In this document: one piece after another, positions 18,381 to 26,095 of the stretch
How positions within the stretch are numbered: position 1 is the first letter of the stretch
Layout of the letters: each line of letters starts with the position of its first letter
Assembly: GCA_910589425.1 (NCBI GenBank)
Contig: CAJUSZ010000008.1
Location: 20,541 to 84,540 of the forward strand
Length of the DNA: 64,000 nt
Direction of reading: 5' to 3'
DNA from: an uncultured Muribaculaceae bacterium
GTDB lineage: Bacteria > Bacteroidota > Bacteroidia > Bacteroidales > Muribaculaceae
Made by a program: the position numbers and the translations under genes
Notes under the pieces: generated by a model
What the model was told of the DNA's origin: nothing
What the model saw: the letters and a program-made list of their open reading frames with translations, nothing else
Database searches by the model: none

Positions 18381-19244
18381 TCAGTCTACCTGAATGATGA
18401 GGTAGGGGGTGAGGCTCCAGAATTTGGCAGCGTTTGTGATCTTGATAGTTTTAGTCTTGTCGGAATTCTCTACAATCTGATATGAATCGGCCGGCATGTT
18501 GCTCCAGATCTTCACTTTCTTGGCAGTGGTCGGGATCGATGAGAGATTACGCTTGTCGGCTGTGGTGAAATAGGATGCGTTGAAGTTGCCTTTCAGAACT
18601 TTTGTAGCTCCGAGGAATTTCTTCTCGAGCAGTCCGTTTTTCTTGAGTTCCTTGTTGGTGCCGATTGCATAATATACTTTGTTGGCCTCGTTTTCAGCTG
18701 CGATAGTCTCCTGCTGTGCCTGTTCCTTGGCTGCTGTCTCGTTTTTCACCTCTTCCTCTTTCTGGGCTACGGTATTGTTGAGTTCGCCGATCTGTTTGTT
18801 GGCATTCTCGAGGTCGGTGGTGAGCTGTGCGATTTTCTCGTCCTGCTTGGCGATGTGGCTCTTGAGCTGTTCGATGGTTTTTGTGAGGACGGCGTTTTGC
18901 GAGCCGGAATTCTTCACTTTAGCCTCCATGTCGGCCAGCAGTTTTTTGTTGGCGTTCAGTCGGGCCTTGATAGCGGAAAGATTCCGCCTGATCTCCTCGC
19001 GTCTGTCGGCGTTGTCTCCCTGGTTCATATTGTAGAGGAGTCCCTCCTGCATGTTGATCGAGTCGAGTCCGGTGTAGATGTCGCCCATCAGAAGCATAAG
19101 TGAGTCATTGAAGTCGGAAGCCTCCTTATATTCCATAGTGAGGTCGGCGATCTTGGCTGAATCTTCGTCAAGTTTCTTGTCGTTGCCTGCGCATGATGCG
19201 AGGATCATTGCGGCGAGGCCGCAGAATAAAAAAGCTTTCTTCAT
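18381..19244 (-). CDS. Coiled-coil lipoprotein of unknown function
   Basis: Type II signal with ILASC (Cys18). Residues about 80-190 form a long charged heptad-like helix (KIAQLTTDLENANKQIGELN, EEEVKNETAAKEQAQQE), a likely coiled coil. A C-terminal beta-rich domain of about 90 residues (IGTNKELKKNGLLEKKFLGA onward) resembles conserved uncharacterised Bacteroidales lipoproteins. Envelope anchoring is inferred. It is the last gene of a leftward run (dacB, hypothetical, rsmI, this gene), though a 31-base gap separates it from rsmI. Confidence 0.75.
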   Translation of the reverse strand: MKKAFLFCGLAAMILASCAGNDKKLDEDSAKIADLTMEYKEASDFNDSLMLLMGDIYTGLDSINMQEGLLYNMNQGDNADRREEIRRNLSAIKARLNANKKLLADMEAKVKNSGSQNAVLTKTIEQLKSHIAKQDEKIAQLTTDLENANKQIGELNNTVAQKEEEVKNETAAKEQAQQETIAAENEANKVYYAIGTNKELKKNGLLEKKFLGATKVLKGNFNASYFTTADKRNLSSIPTTAKKVKIWSNMPADSYQIVENSDKTKTIKITNAAKFWSLTPYLIIQVD

Positions 19245-19275
19245 AACCTTGGTTTTCTTGTTTGTTTAGTTTTGT

Positions 19276-20010
19276 TTATTCGTTTTCGTAGTCGTGGCTG
19301 CCGGACGGACGGGCTTTCGCTTTATTTCTGGAATCGCGGCCGGAGCCTTCGATGACTATAACAATTTCCCCTTTGGGATTGTTCACTTCAAAAAAATCAG
19401 CCAGCCTTCCGATTGAATCCCTGTGGATCGTCTCGTGTAGCTTAGAGATCTCCCGGCACACAGCCGCCGGCCTTTCGGGAGAGAAATATTCCGCGAGCTG
19501 GCGTAGTGTGCGCCCGAGTCTTTTGGGGGACTCGTAGATCACTACCGTGCGTTGCTCCTCTGCAAGTTCGGCGAGTCTTGTGGCCCGACCTTTTTTAGGA
19601 GGGAGGAATCCTTCGAAAACAAATCTGTCGGTCGGGAGTCCCGAGGCCACGAGCGCCGGTACGAAAGCCGTGGGGCCGGGCAGGCATTCCACCGTCAGAC
19701 CCCGGCGTCTGCATTCCCTGGATATCATGAATCCCGGATCGGAGATTCCCGGTGTGCCCGCGTCGGAGATCAGGGCTATGTTCTCTCCGGCCTCGATGCG
19801 GTCGGCGATGTGTGATGTGGTCTCGTGTTCGTTGAATTTGTGATGGCTGCGCATCGGTGTCTCTATGCCGAAATGTTTTAGAAGCACGCCGGATGTGCGT
19901 GTGTCTTCGGCGAGAATAAGATCCGCTGTCTTCAGGGTTTCGATGGCCCTGAAAGTCATGTCGTCGAGATTCCCTACCGGAGTCGGGACAAGGGTCAGTT
20001 TGCCTGCCAT
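19276..20010 (-). CDS. rsmI: 16S rRNA (cytidine-1402-2'-O)-methyltransferase
   Basis: Tetrapyrrole-methylase-fold enzyme that 2'-O-methylates C1402 in the decoding centre using SAM. N-terminal LVPTPVGNLDDMTFRA, AEDTRTSGVLLKHFGI and the SAM-loop signature ISDAGTPGISDPGF are diagnostic. At 244 residues it lacks the C-terminal extension of the E. coli enzyme, as many Bacteroidota versions do. It starts 6 bases after the upstream gene's stop, consistent with an operon. Confidence 0.93.
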   Translation of the reverse strand: MAGKLTLVPTPVGNLDDMTFRAIETLKTADLILAEDTRTSGVLLKHFGIETPMRSHHKFNEHETTSHIADRIEAGENIALISDAGTPGISDPGFMISRECRRRGLTVECLPGPTAFVPALVASGLPTDRFVFEGFLPPKKGRATRLAELAEEQRTVVIYESPKRLGRTLRQLAEYFSPERPAAVCREISKLHETIHRDSIGRLADFFEVNNPKGEIVIVIEGSGRDSRNKAKARPSGSHDYENE

Positions 20011-20016
20011 TGCTGT

Positions 20017-20541
20017 CTATTTTTTGAAATAGCGTTCGAGGATGTTCATGAACTCCTTGACAACCTCATCTTCGGGATCCCATTCGAGGGTGTCGGTCAG
20101 ATATTCCTCGGCTTCCGGCAAGGAGTCCATAGTCGCTATCATTCCGAGAGTGTCGTTGAATTCAGTCTCCGATCCTCCGAAAAGCTCCCGCTTGAAACGG
20201 AAACGGTCGTTGATGGAGAGCAAAGGTTTTTTTCGGGGGGATGGTTCGCCGGCCTGCGCGGAGTCTTCTCCACATCCGGACTGCGGTTCGTCTTCTTCAG
20301 TCTGGATTACCGGTTCGTCCGGAAGGGAATAGAAGAGATCGTCGTCGCTTTCATCGGCTGGTTCGGCCTTGTCTTGGTGGCTGCTTGCGCCTGAGGGAAA
20401 GATGGCGTTGATCTCGGCTATCTTTGATGATATGCGTTCGTCGAGCATCTTGTCTTCGTCCCTGTCCATGCTGAGACGGATCATCCCTTCAAGCTCGAAC
20501 ACAAGCCCGAGCAGGCGTTGGCGTTGTTTTTTGTCGGTCAT
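20017..20541 (-). CDS. Conserved hypothetical acidic protein
   Basis: 174 residues with a helical N-terminus (KQRQRLLGLVFELEGMIRLS), a low-complexity acidic/Pro/Ser middle, and a C-terminal module of about 70 residues (LLSINDRFRFKRELFGGSET, ending NILERYFKK). I do not recognise a Pfam-type domain. No signal peptide, so probably cytoplasmic. It lies between dacB and rsmI in the same direction with short gaps, so it is likely co-transcribed. Confidence 0.65.
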   Translation of the reverse strand: MTDKKQRQRLLGLVFELEGMIRLSMDRDEDKMLDERISSKIAEINAIFPSGASSHQDKAEPADESDDDLFYSLPDEPVIQTEEDEPQSGCGEDSAQAGEPSPRKKPLLSINDRFRFKRELFGGSETEFNDTLGMIATMDSLPEAEEYLTDTLEWDPEDEVVKEFMNILERYFKK

Positions 20542-20571
20542 GGTGTGTGTTATCTCGTTGGTAAGGAATGG

Positions 20572-21840
20572 TTATGGCTGCGGGAACACTGCGAGCAGCA
20601 TTTTCTCTACGGCTCGTCTCACTTCGGATCGAGCCCCCCGCATGTTGTTGACCATTATCACGATCGAATGGGTCGGCGCGTAATTGTCGTCGAGTTTATA
20701 TCCGGCATAGCATTGTATGCCAGACATGGAGCCAGTCTTCATGGCCACATACTCTTCGAGTTCAGTTCCGGCCAGAAGGTTTTTCAAAGTGCCCTCCCTT
20801 CCGGCAAGCGGGAAGAAAGATGCGTAATATGGGTCCGGACTCATTTCGGCGAGAAGATCCGACATGAATTCCGCAGTCATCCGGTTCGATCTTGAAAGCC
20901 CCGATCCGTCGGCTATCGCGACTCCTCCGAGGTCGGCTTTTTTACGGCGCCAGTAGTCGCGCTCTATGTCGATGGCTTTTTCCAGCGAGCTTTTCTCACC
21001 TTTGACTACGGGGATTGTCTGGAGCATCGCCTCGGCATAAAGATTGTCGCTGCGCATCATGCATGATCTCATGATCTCGTCGGCGGATGCGGATTTGTGC
21101 CTGTGGATCAGGAGATGTTTTTTTCCGGAAGTCTCGTTGTTGCCTAACTTTACCGAAGCGGAGGCCAATGCGTTTCCCAGCCTTGAGATGAATACCGAGG
21201 CAGGATTCTGAATAGCTGATTTGCCTGATGCGTTGTTTTGGAAATTGAAGGCGTGGCATCCTGTGCCGTAGGAATGCCGCAGGTCTCCCTGCGCCCACGA
21301 CGGAGGGATTGCAGGCCCGGCAAACAGGGACTGGTCCACGATAATCCTGCCGGAAATGCTGTCTATCCCCTTTTTGCGGACAGCAGAGACGATGTCGGCC
21401 ACAAAATCAGGGGTCAGCGGCAGTTTGGAGGAATTCAGTGTAGGATCTCCTGAAGCCTTGACGATTATGTTCCCGTCAAGAATATTGTCCCGTCCCACCT
21501 CGTTGTCGATGAAGACGTCCGTATTGTAGCGGAAGTCTTTCCCCGCGATTCTGAGCAGGGTGGCTGTTGTCAGCGCTTTCTGGATGGAGGCGGGGATGAG
21601 CGGAGTGCCAGGATTATAGGATCCGATTGTTACCCCTGATCTGAGATCGCGGATCATCACGGCCACGCGTGTGGAGTCAATGGCCCGGTTTCTGACAAAC
21701 GCATCCACAGCCTCCTGGGGGGATGGCGGTTGCAGCGCCACAATTCCGTCGGCGGTCTGTTGCCCGGCAAATGCGTGCAAATGCGTGCAGACGGTTATGA
21801 ACGCGATAATCAGGGGGATATATCGTATGATTCTTTTCAT
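20572..21840 (-). CDS. dacB: D-alanyl-D-alanine carboxypeptidase/endopeptidase (PBP4, S13 family)
   Basis: Periplasmic penicillin-binding protein that trims or cuts peptidoglycan peptides. ATG 21840 starts a signal peptide (MKRIIRYIPLIIAF), preferred over an in-frame start at 21882. All three active-site boxes are visible: SIQK (85-88), SDN in MMRSDNLYAEAM, and KTG in AMKTGSMSG. 422 residues suits class C PBP4-type enzymes. An exact TAnnTTTG (TATCTTTG) on the reverse strand at 21880-21887 may be its -7 element. Confidence 0.93.
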   Translation of the reverse strand: MKRIIRYIPLIIAFITVCTHLHAFAGQQTADGIVALQPPSPQEAVDAFVRNRAIDSTRVAVMIRDLRSGVTIGSYNPGTPLIPASIQKALTTATLLRIAGKDFRYNTDVFIDNEVGRDNILDGNIIVKASGDPTLNSSKLPLTPDFVADIVSAVRKKGIDSISGRIIVDQSLFAGPAIPPSWAQGDLRHSYGTGCHAFNFQNNASGKSAIQNPASVFISRLGNALASASVKLGNNETSGKKHLLIHRHKSASADEIMRSCMMRSDNLYAEAMLQTIPVVKGEKSSLEKAIDIERDYWRRKKADLGGVAIADGSGLSRSNRMTAEFMSDLLAEMSPDPYYASFFPLAGREGTLKNLLAGTELEEYVAMKTGSMSGIQCYAGYKLDDNYAPTHSIVIMVNNMRGARSEVRRAVEKMLLAVFPQP

Positions 21841-22022
21841 TTCGACAATATTGCGGCCGCATAAGACCGCGCAGAGCCACAAAGATACAACAAAATTCTG
21901 ACATGAAACGAGGACTTGTCCGTTGATGATCTATAAAATTTTATGCCGATTGATGCGTGACGGGAAATAAATTGTTATATTTGCAGAGAAAGAGTGTTTT
22001 AAAAAGAAATCGTAAATAGCCT

Positions 22023-23177
22023 ATGGGACAGGAATACATACGCGAGCCATATACGTTTGACCGGGTGGTGAGGATAATCTTTTCAGCCGTCGGTCTGGTT
22101 GTGGCTCTCTGGCTGCTTAACTATCTGAAGGGAGCGCTTCTGCCCTTCCTTGTGGCGTGTCTTATAGCGTATATGCTTGAGCCGGTGGTGAGATGGAACA
22201 AACGGTGGTTGCACACTCGTGGCAGATTCGTGCCCGTGGTCCTGACGCTTGTAGAGGCGTGCGTGGTGTTCGGCGGATTCCTGGCTCTGTTTGTGCCTTA
22301 TCTGATATCGGAGACTTCCGAGATGGCCGATATGCTGCGCAAGTATGCCACATCGCAGATAGATATCCCATACATCAGCCGCAATATCCACCAGTTTATA
22401 CGCGACAACGTGGATTTCAACACGATCACCCGCTATCTGTCGAAGGATGAATGGTCTTCGCTGGCCAAGGAGGCGCTTTCCTCGGGATGGTCGTTTCTCA
22501 GCTCGAGCGTCGCTTTCGTGTTCGGGGCTGTCAGCTGGCTGATAGTTGTGCTGTATGTGATATTCATCATGATAGATTACGAGCGTCTGATGCTCAGTTT
22601 CAGGCAGCTTGTGCCCCAGAGCCACCGGCATCGGGTGTTTCATATTTTTGATGACATAAAACATGCTATGAACCGCTATTTCCGGGGACAGTTTGTCATA
22701 GCTTTCCTTGTGGGGCTGATGTTCTCGGCCGGCTTCATGCTCATAGGATTGCCGATGGGTGTGATTCTCGGCCTGTTCATAGGGATGCTCAATATGGTGC
22801 CATATCTTCAGCTTATATCACTTCCGATCACGGCCGTATTGTGTATCGTGGGATCCGTAAGCGGCGGAGTGGATTTCTGGGTTCTGTTCTGGGAAAGCAT
22901 GGCTGTCTATGTAGTGGTCCAGTGCATACAGGATCTTCTGCTCACACCTAAGATCATGGGTAAGGCGATGGGGCTTAATCCGGCCATAATCCTGCTGTCC
23001 CTGTCTGTGTGGGGCTGCCTGCTCGGCTTCATGGGTCTGATAGTGGCTCTGCCCCTGACCACTCTTCTGCTTTCATACTATGATCTTTACGTGATCCAGC
23101 GTGTGAGGCGCAAGCAGCTTCTCCGGCAGATGCGTGATCCCGTCCGGGAAAACTCCCGGGCCGGGGAGAATGAATGA
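22023..23177 (+). CDS. AI-2E/PerM-family permease
   Basis: Polytopic inner-membrane protein of 384 residues with about 7-8 hydrophobic helices, including the paired N-terminal helices and the LPMGVILGLFIGMLNMVPYL and CIQDLLLTPKIMGKAMGLNP motifs conserved in this family. Despite the name, most members have no proven AI-2 role; some are Na+/H+ antiporters. An exact TAnnTTTG (TATATTTG) is at 21976-21983, with TTG 23 bases upstream. The C-terminal tail is hydrophilic and basic. Confidence 0.88.
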   Translation: MGQEYIREPYTFDRVVRIIFSAVGLVVALWLLNYLKGALLPFLVACLIAYMLEPVVRWNKRWLHTRGRFVPVVLTLVEACVVFGGFLALFVPYLISETSEMADMLRKYATSQIDIPYISRNIHQFIRDNVDFNTITRYLSKDEWSSLAKEALSSGWSFLSSSVAFVFGAVSWLIVVLYVIFIMIDYERLMLSFRQLVPQSHRHRVFHIFDDIKHAMNRYFRGQFVIAFLVGLMFSAGFMLIGLPMGVILGLFIGMLNMVPYLQLISLPITAVLCIVGSVSGGVDFWVLFWESMAVYVVVQCIQDLLLTPKIMGKAMGLNPAIILLSLSVWGCLLGFMGLIVALPLTTLLLSYYDLYVIQRVRRKQLLRQMRDPVRENSRAGENE

Positions 23178-23223
23178 ACCTTGTTGTCTTGCAGGTGTTT
23201 AAATTAGAAAACACTGTAGAGAT

Positions 23224-23661
23224 ATGAAAAAACTGATAATAAGCCTGCTGATGCTGGTGGGCGTTGTGGCCGCCTGCCAGGCCAGGGATGAGTATTCGAG
23301 AGACGCCGGCGTTCTGCCACAGGCTGCACGCACAGTTATTGGTAAGAATTTCAAGTCCAAAGTAGGGATAGTCAAGATTGACAAGGATTTCGGCCGGGTT
23401 AGCGAATATGAGGTTACACTCGATGACGGAACGGAGATCACATTCGACCGTAACGGCAACTGGAAAGATGTGGAATGCAATTCCCGAAGATCGGTGCCCG
23501 ACGGCTTCATCCTTCCAGCCATACGCAAGTATGTGGCCAAGAACTATAAGAATGTGAAGATTGTCGGAGTAGAGAAAGAACGCAATGGTTACGAGATCTC
23601 GCTTTCCAACGGGATAGACATGAAGTTCGATAAGCAGGGCGTTTTCCAGAAATTCGACTGA
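23224..23661 (+). CDS. Secreted PepSY-like (DUF2874) protein
   Basis: 145 residues with an N-terminal signal (MKKLIISLLMLVGVVAACQA) that could be cut by signal peptidase I or, through VAAC, by signal peptidase II. Two PepSY-like halves follow, each a helix then a beta-hairpin: YEVTLDDGTEITFDRNGNWK and YEISLSNGIDMKFDKQGVFQ. Such proteins are periplasmic in Bacteroidota; a regulatory or inhibitory role is only suspected. Confidence 0.85.
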   Translation: MKKLIISLLMLVGVVAACQARDEYSRDAGVLPQAARTVIGKNFKSKVGIVKIDKDFGRVSEYEVTLDDGTEITFDRNGNWKDVECNSRRSVPDGFILPAIRKYVAKNYKNVKIVGVEKERNGYEISLSNGIDMKFDKQGVFQKFD

Positions 23662-23774
23662 GATTGACACCGCAGACGATGCGGACAGACATATATGTGT
23701 GCCGGAAGTCCACCGAGGGTTTCCGGCATCATTGTTTCCGGGCCTGCATCTGATATTATCCGGCGGATCCGGGA

Positions 23775-23806
23775 TTTGGCGAGATGGCCATTTTTTTGTA
23801 ACTTTG
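23775..23806 (+). promoter_or_regulatory. prfB promoter, consensus Bacteroidota type
   Basis: TTTG (23775-23778), 20 bases, then TAACTTTG (23799-23806), an exact fit to TTTG-N19/21-TAnnTTTG. Transcription should begin near 23813, inside the start of the inverted repeat that follows. Confidence 0.8.
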
Positions 23807-23807
23807 C

Positions 23808-23851
23808 GTCTGGATTTTCCACAAAACATTTGTTTTGCGAAAAATCCAGAC
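23808..23851 (+). promoter_or_regulatory. Hairpin in the prfB 5' untranslated region
   Basis: Outer 11-bp stem GTCTGGATTTT (23808-23818) with AAAATCCAGAC (23841-23851), enclosing an inner CAAAACA/TGTTTTG stem (23822-23828 with 23831-23837). It ends 22 bases before the prfB ATG and lies at the predicted 5' end of the mRNA. Confidence 0.7.
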
Positions 23852-23873
23852 ACTTTTAGAAGTTTCCTGAATT

Positions 23874-24989
23874 ATGATAACTCCAGACCAGCTAAAAGAG
23901 GCGCAGCGCCGTACGGAGACACTGGGCCGCTATCTCGATATTGATTCAAAAAAAATAGAGGTTGAGGAAGAGGAACTGCGCACTCATGTGGCCGATTTCT
24001 GGGACGACCGTACCAAGGCTGAAGCCCAGATGAAAAAGATCAAAGAACTTCACTACTGGATTGACAGTTACAAGGCTCTCGAGAAGCAGACAGAGGAGCT
24101 GCAGCTCGCTTTCGACTTCATCAAGGAGGGGCTTGTTACCGAAGAGGAGATCGACAGTCAGTATGCCGCGCTCGAGGCTGACATCGAGAAACTTGAGTTG
24201 CGCAACATGCTGCGCCGCGAGGAAGACAAACTCGGCGTGGTGTTGAAGATCAACTCCGGCGCCGGCGGCACGGAGAGCCAGGACTGGGCGCAGATGCTGA
24301 TGCGCCTTTATATGCGCTGGGCTGAGAGCCACGGTTACAAGACTTCTGTGGCACAGCTCCTTGAGGGAGACGATGCGGGTATCAAATCCGTTACTATCAA
24401 TATCGAGGGAGATTATGCCTACGGCTATCTGAAGAGTGAGAACGGAGTCCACCGCCTTGTCAGGGTGAGTCCCTACAACGCTCAGGGCAAACGCATGACA
24501 TCGTTTGCGTCTGTATTCGTAACTCCGCTTGTGGACGATACGATCGAGATTCATGTCGATCCGGCGGCTGTGAGCTGGGACACGTTCCGTTCGGGTGGTG
24601 CCGGAGGTCAGAACGTGAATAAGGTGGAATCCGGTGTGCGTCTGCGCTATCAGTTCAAGGATCCCTACACTGGCGAGGAGGAGGAGATTCTTATCGAGAA
24701 CACCGAAACCCGCGACCAGCCTAAGAATAAGGAGAATGCCATGCGCCAGCTGAAGTCTATACTGTATGACAAGGAATTGCAGCACCGCATGGCCGAGCAG
24801 GCCAAGGTTGAGGCCGGCAAGAAAAAGATCGAGTGGGGAAGCCAGATCCGGAGCTACGTGTTTGACGACCGTCGTGTCAAGGATCACCGCACGAATCATC
24901 AGACGTCGGATGTGAACGGCGTGATGGATGGCGATATCGACGAATTTATCAAAGCCTATCTGATGGAATTCGCCGCTACGCTCGACTGA
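23874..24989 (+). CDS. prfB: Peptide chain release factor 2
   Basis: Recognises UAA/UGA stop codons and triggers peptide release. The GGQ catalytic motif is at residues 244-246 (SGGAGGQNVNKVES). The tripeptide region reads SPY (199-201, RLVRVSPYNAQGKRMTSF), where the classical anticodon mimic is SPF. The N-terminus LGRYLDIDSKK aligns with the E. coli segment that carries the in-frame UGA, yet here the frame is continuous with no stop, so no programmed frameshift is needed. 371 residues is full length. It has its own promoter upstream and a strong terminator downstream. Confidence 0.96.
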   Translation: MITPDQLKEAQRRTETLGRYLDIDSKKIEVEEEELRTHVADFWDDRTKAEAQMKKIKELHYWIDSYKALEKQTEELQLAFDFIKEGLVTEEEIDSQYAALEADIEKLELRNMLRREEDKLGVVLKINSGAGGTESQDWAQMLMRLYMRWAESHGYKTSVAQLLEGDDAGIKSVTINIEGDYAYGYLKSENGVHRLVRVSPYNAQGKRMTSFASVFVTPLVDDTIEIHVDPAAVSWDTFRSGGAGGQNVNKVESGVRLRYQFKDPYTGEEEEILIENTETRDQPKNKENAMRQLKSILYDKELQHRMAEQAKVEAGKKKIEWGSQIRSYVFDDRRVKDHRTNHQTSDVNGVMDGDIDEFIKAYLMEFAATLD

Positions 24990-25016
24990 CACTAATTCCA
25001 TTGCGTTTATATATAG

Positions 25017-25054
25017 CGTAGGCTGCCGGTTAAGGCAGCCTACGTCTTTTTTTT
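25017..25054 (+). terminator. Terminator of prfB
   Basis: An 11-bp perfect stem (25017-25027 with 25034-25044, arm CGTAGGCTGCC), a 6-base loop and a C(T)8 tail. Confidence 0.92.
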
Positions 25055-25083
25055 GGCGCTGTGCAGTTTGTATGCAAGGTTCT

Positions 25084-25117
25084 AAAAAGAGAGACTGCCT
25101 GAACTCGTCAGGCAGTC
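25084..25117 (-). terminator. Terminator of the outer-membrane barrel gene
   Basis: Stem GACTGCCTGA (25093-25102) with TCAGGCAGTC (25108-25117), 5-base loop. On the reverse strand it is followed by TCTCTTTTT. Confidence 0.88.
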
Positions 25118-25150
25118 CCGTGTATGAATCTGAGGATTGCTGTTGGCTTA

Positions 25151-25879
25151 TCAGAAGTTGTAGCCGAGAGCGATTCCTACAGTGTTCTTGTGGAAATATT
25201 CCTTCTCGTCGTCGTCGAGATCCTTTACATGGAGCATGTTGGTCAGACCGAGCGATCCGGTAACGCCGAGGTAGAATTTCTGGTATGTGAAGCCTACGCC
25301 GATGTTCCAGTCTACATTGAAGCGGTTGAATTTTGTGCCGTCGTTGTCTTTGTAGAGAGAGTAGGCCTCGTGTGATTCAAGGGTTGTTCCGCCAACTTTG
25401 GCTTCAGCTGTAACATAGCTGTCGCAGTGGAAGCCAACCTCGAGCTGCGGGCCTGTGAAGATCGACACCTTGAAGTCGTCGGTGAAGTCGAAGTGGTAGC
25501 CGAGGTTCAGGGGAATACGGAGACCAGACTGGCGGATGCTGTTGTGTTTCAGATCGATGCCGTCGAGATCATCGAAATATCCTTTGTCATTCCATTTCCA
25601 TGTATTGTAGAAGAAGCTCACGCCCGGCTCGAAGTAGAAGTTTGCCACGATGGGGAGGTTGTAGACAGCGCCCACGCTGAAGCCGCAGCCATTGTCCATG
25701 AGGTCCATTTTCTCTTTCGATGATTTGTACTTGTATGTTACGTCAGTCGGGCAAGTGATGTCGAGAGATGCGCGTACGCCCCAGAAAGGTTTGTTGTCGG
25801 GATTGTTCACGATACGCTGAGCGCTTGCGCCGGTCACTGCGAATGCAGCAAGAGCAAGACCGAGGATCATTTTTTTCAT
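25151..25879 (-). CDS. Outer-membrane beta-barrel protein (PorT-like fold)
   Basis: ATG 25879 (MKKMILGLALAAFAVTGASA) begins a standard signal peptide; a TTG two codons earlier is less likely. The mature part of about 220 residues has alternating strands (FWGVRASLDI, FYFEPGVSFFYNTW, GLRIPLNLGYHFDF, VSIFTGPQLEVGFHC, FYLGVTGSLGL) and ends in a typical barrel C-terminus GIALGYNF. This is the small OMP/PorT-like class common in Bacteroidota. The specific role is unknown. Codon bias to C-ending codons suggests a well expressed protein. Confidence 0.85.
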   Translation of the reverse strand: MKKMILGLALAAFAVTGASAQRIVNNPDNKPFWGVRASLDITCPTDVTYKYKSSKEKMDLMDNGCGFSVGAVYNLPIVANFYFEPGVSFFYNTWKWNDKGYFDDLDGIDLKHNSIRQSGLRIPLNLGYHFDFTDDFKVSIFTGPQLEVGFHCDSYVTAEAKVGGTTLESHEAYSLYKDNDGTKFNRFNVDWNIGVGFTYQKFYLGVTGSLGLTNMLHVKDLDDDEKEYFHKNTVGIALGYNF

Positions 25880-26000
25880 AGTCAATCTGTTTTTAAAGTT
25901 GTTGTTTGTTGTTATTATTAGTTCAGATTCTATCTAATTATTATATCCGTGGCCGGATTGCTTGTCCGGCTCGGAGCAGGAAAATCTGTTCCTGCGTCGG

Positions 26001-26033
26001 CAAAATTACTAAAAAAAAAACTTAAACTGCAAA
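26001..26033 (-). promoter_or_regulatory. Promoter of the outer-membrane barrel gene
   Basis: On the reverse strand TTTG (26030-26033), 21 bases, then TAATTTTG (26001-26008), an exact Bacteroidota match. Predicted leader of about 115 nt. Confidence 0.75.
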
Positions 26034-26095
26034 ATAAAATGTGAATTAATTAAAAATACTTAAAAATTTGCGGCGGATTTTCTCCGCATCCCTTT

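Noticed and set aside
23946..25001. 351-codon reverse-strand ORF opposite prfB
   Set aside because: Mirror frame of prfB with no family resemblance.
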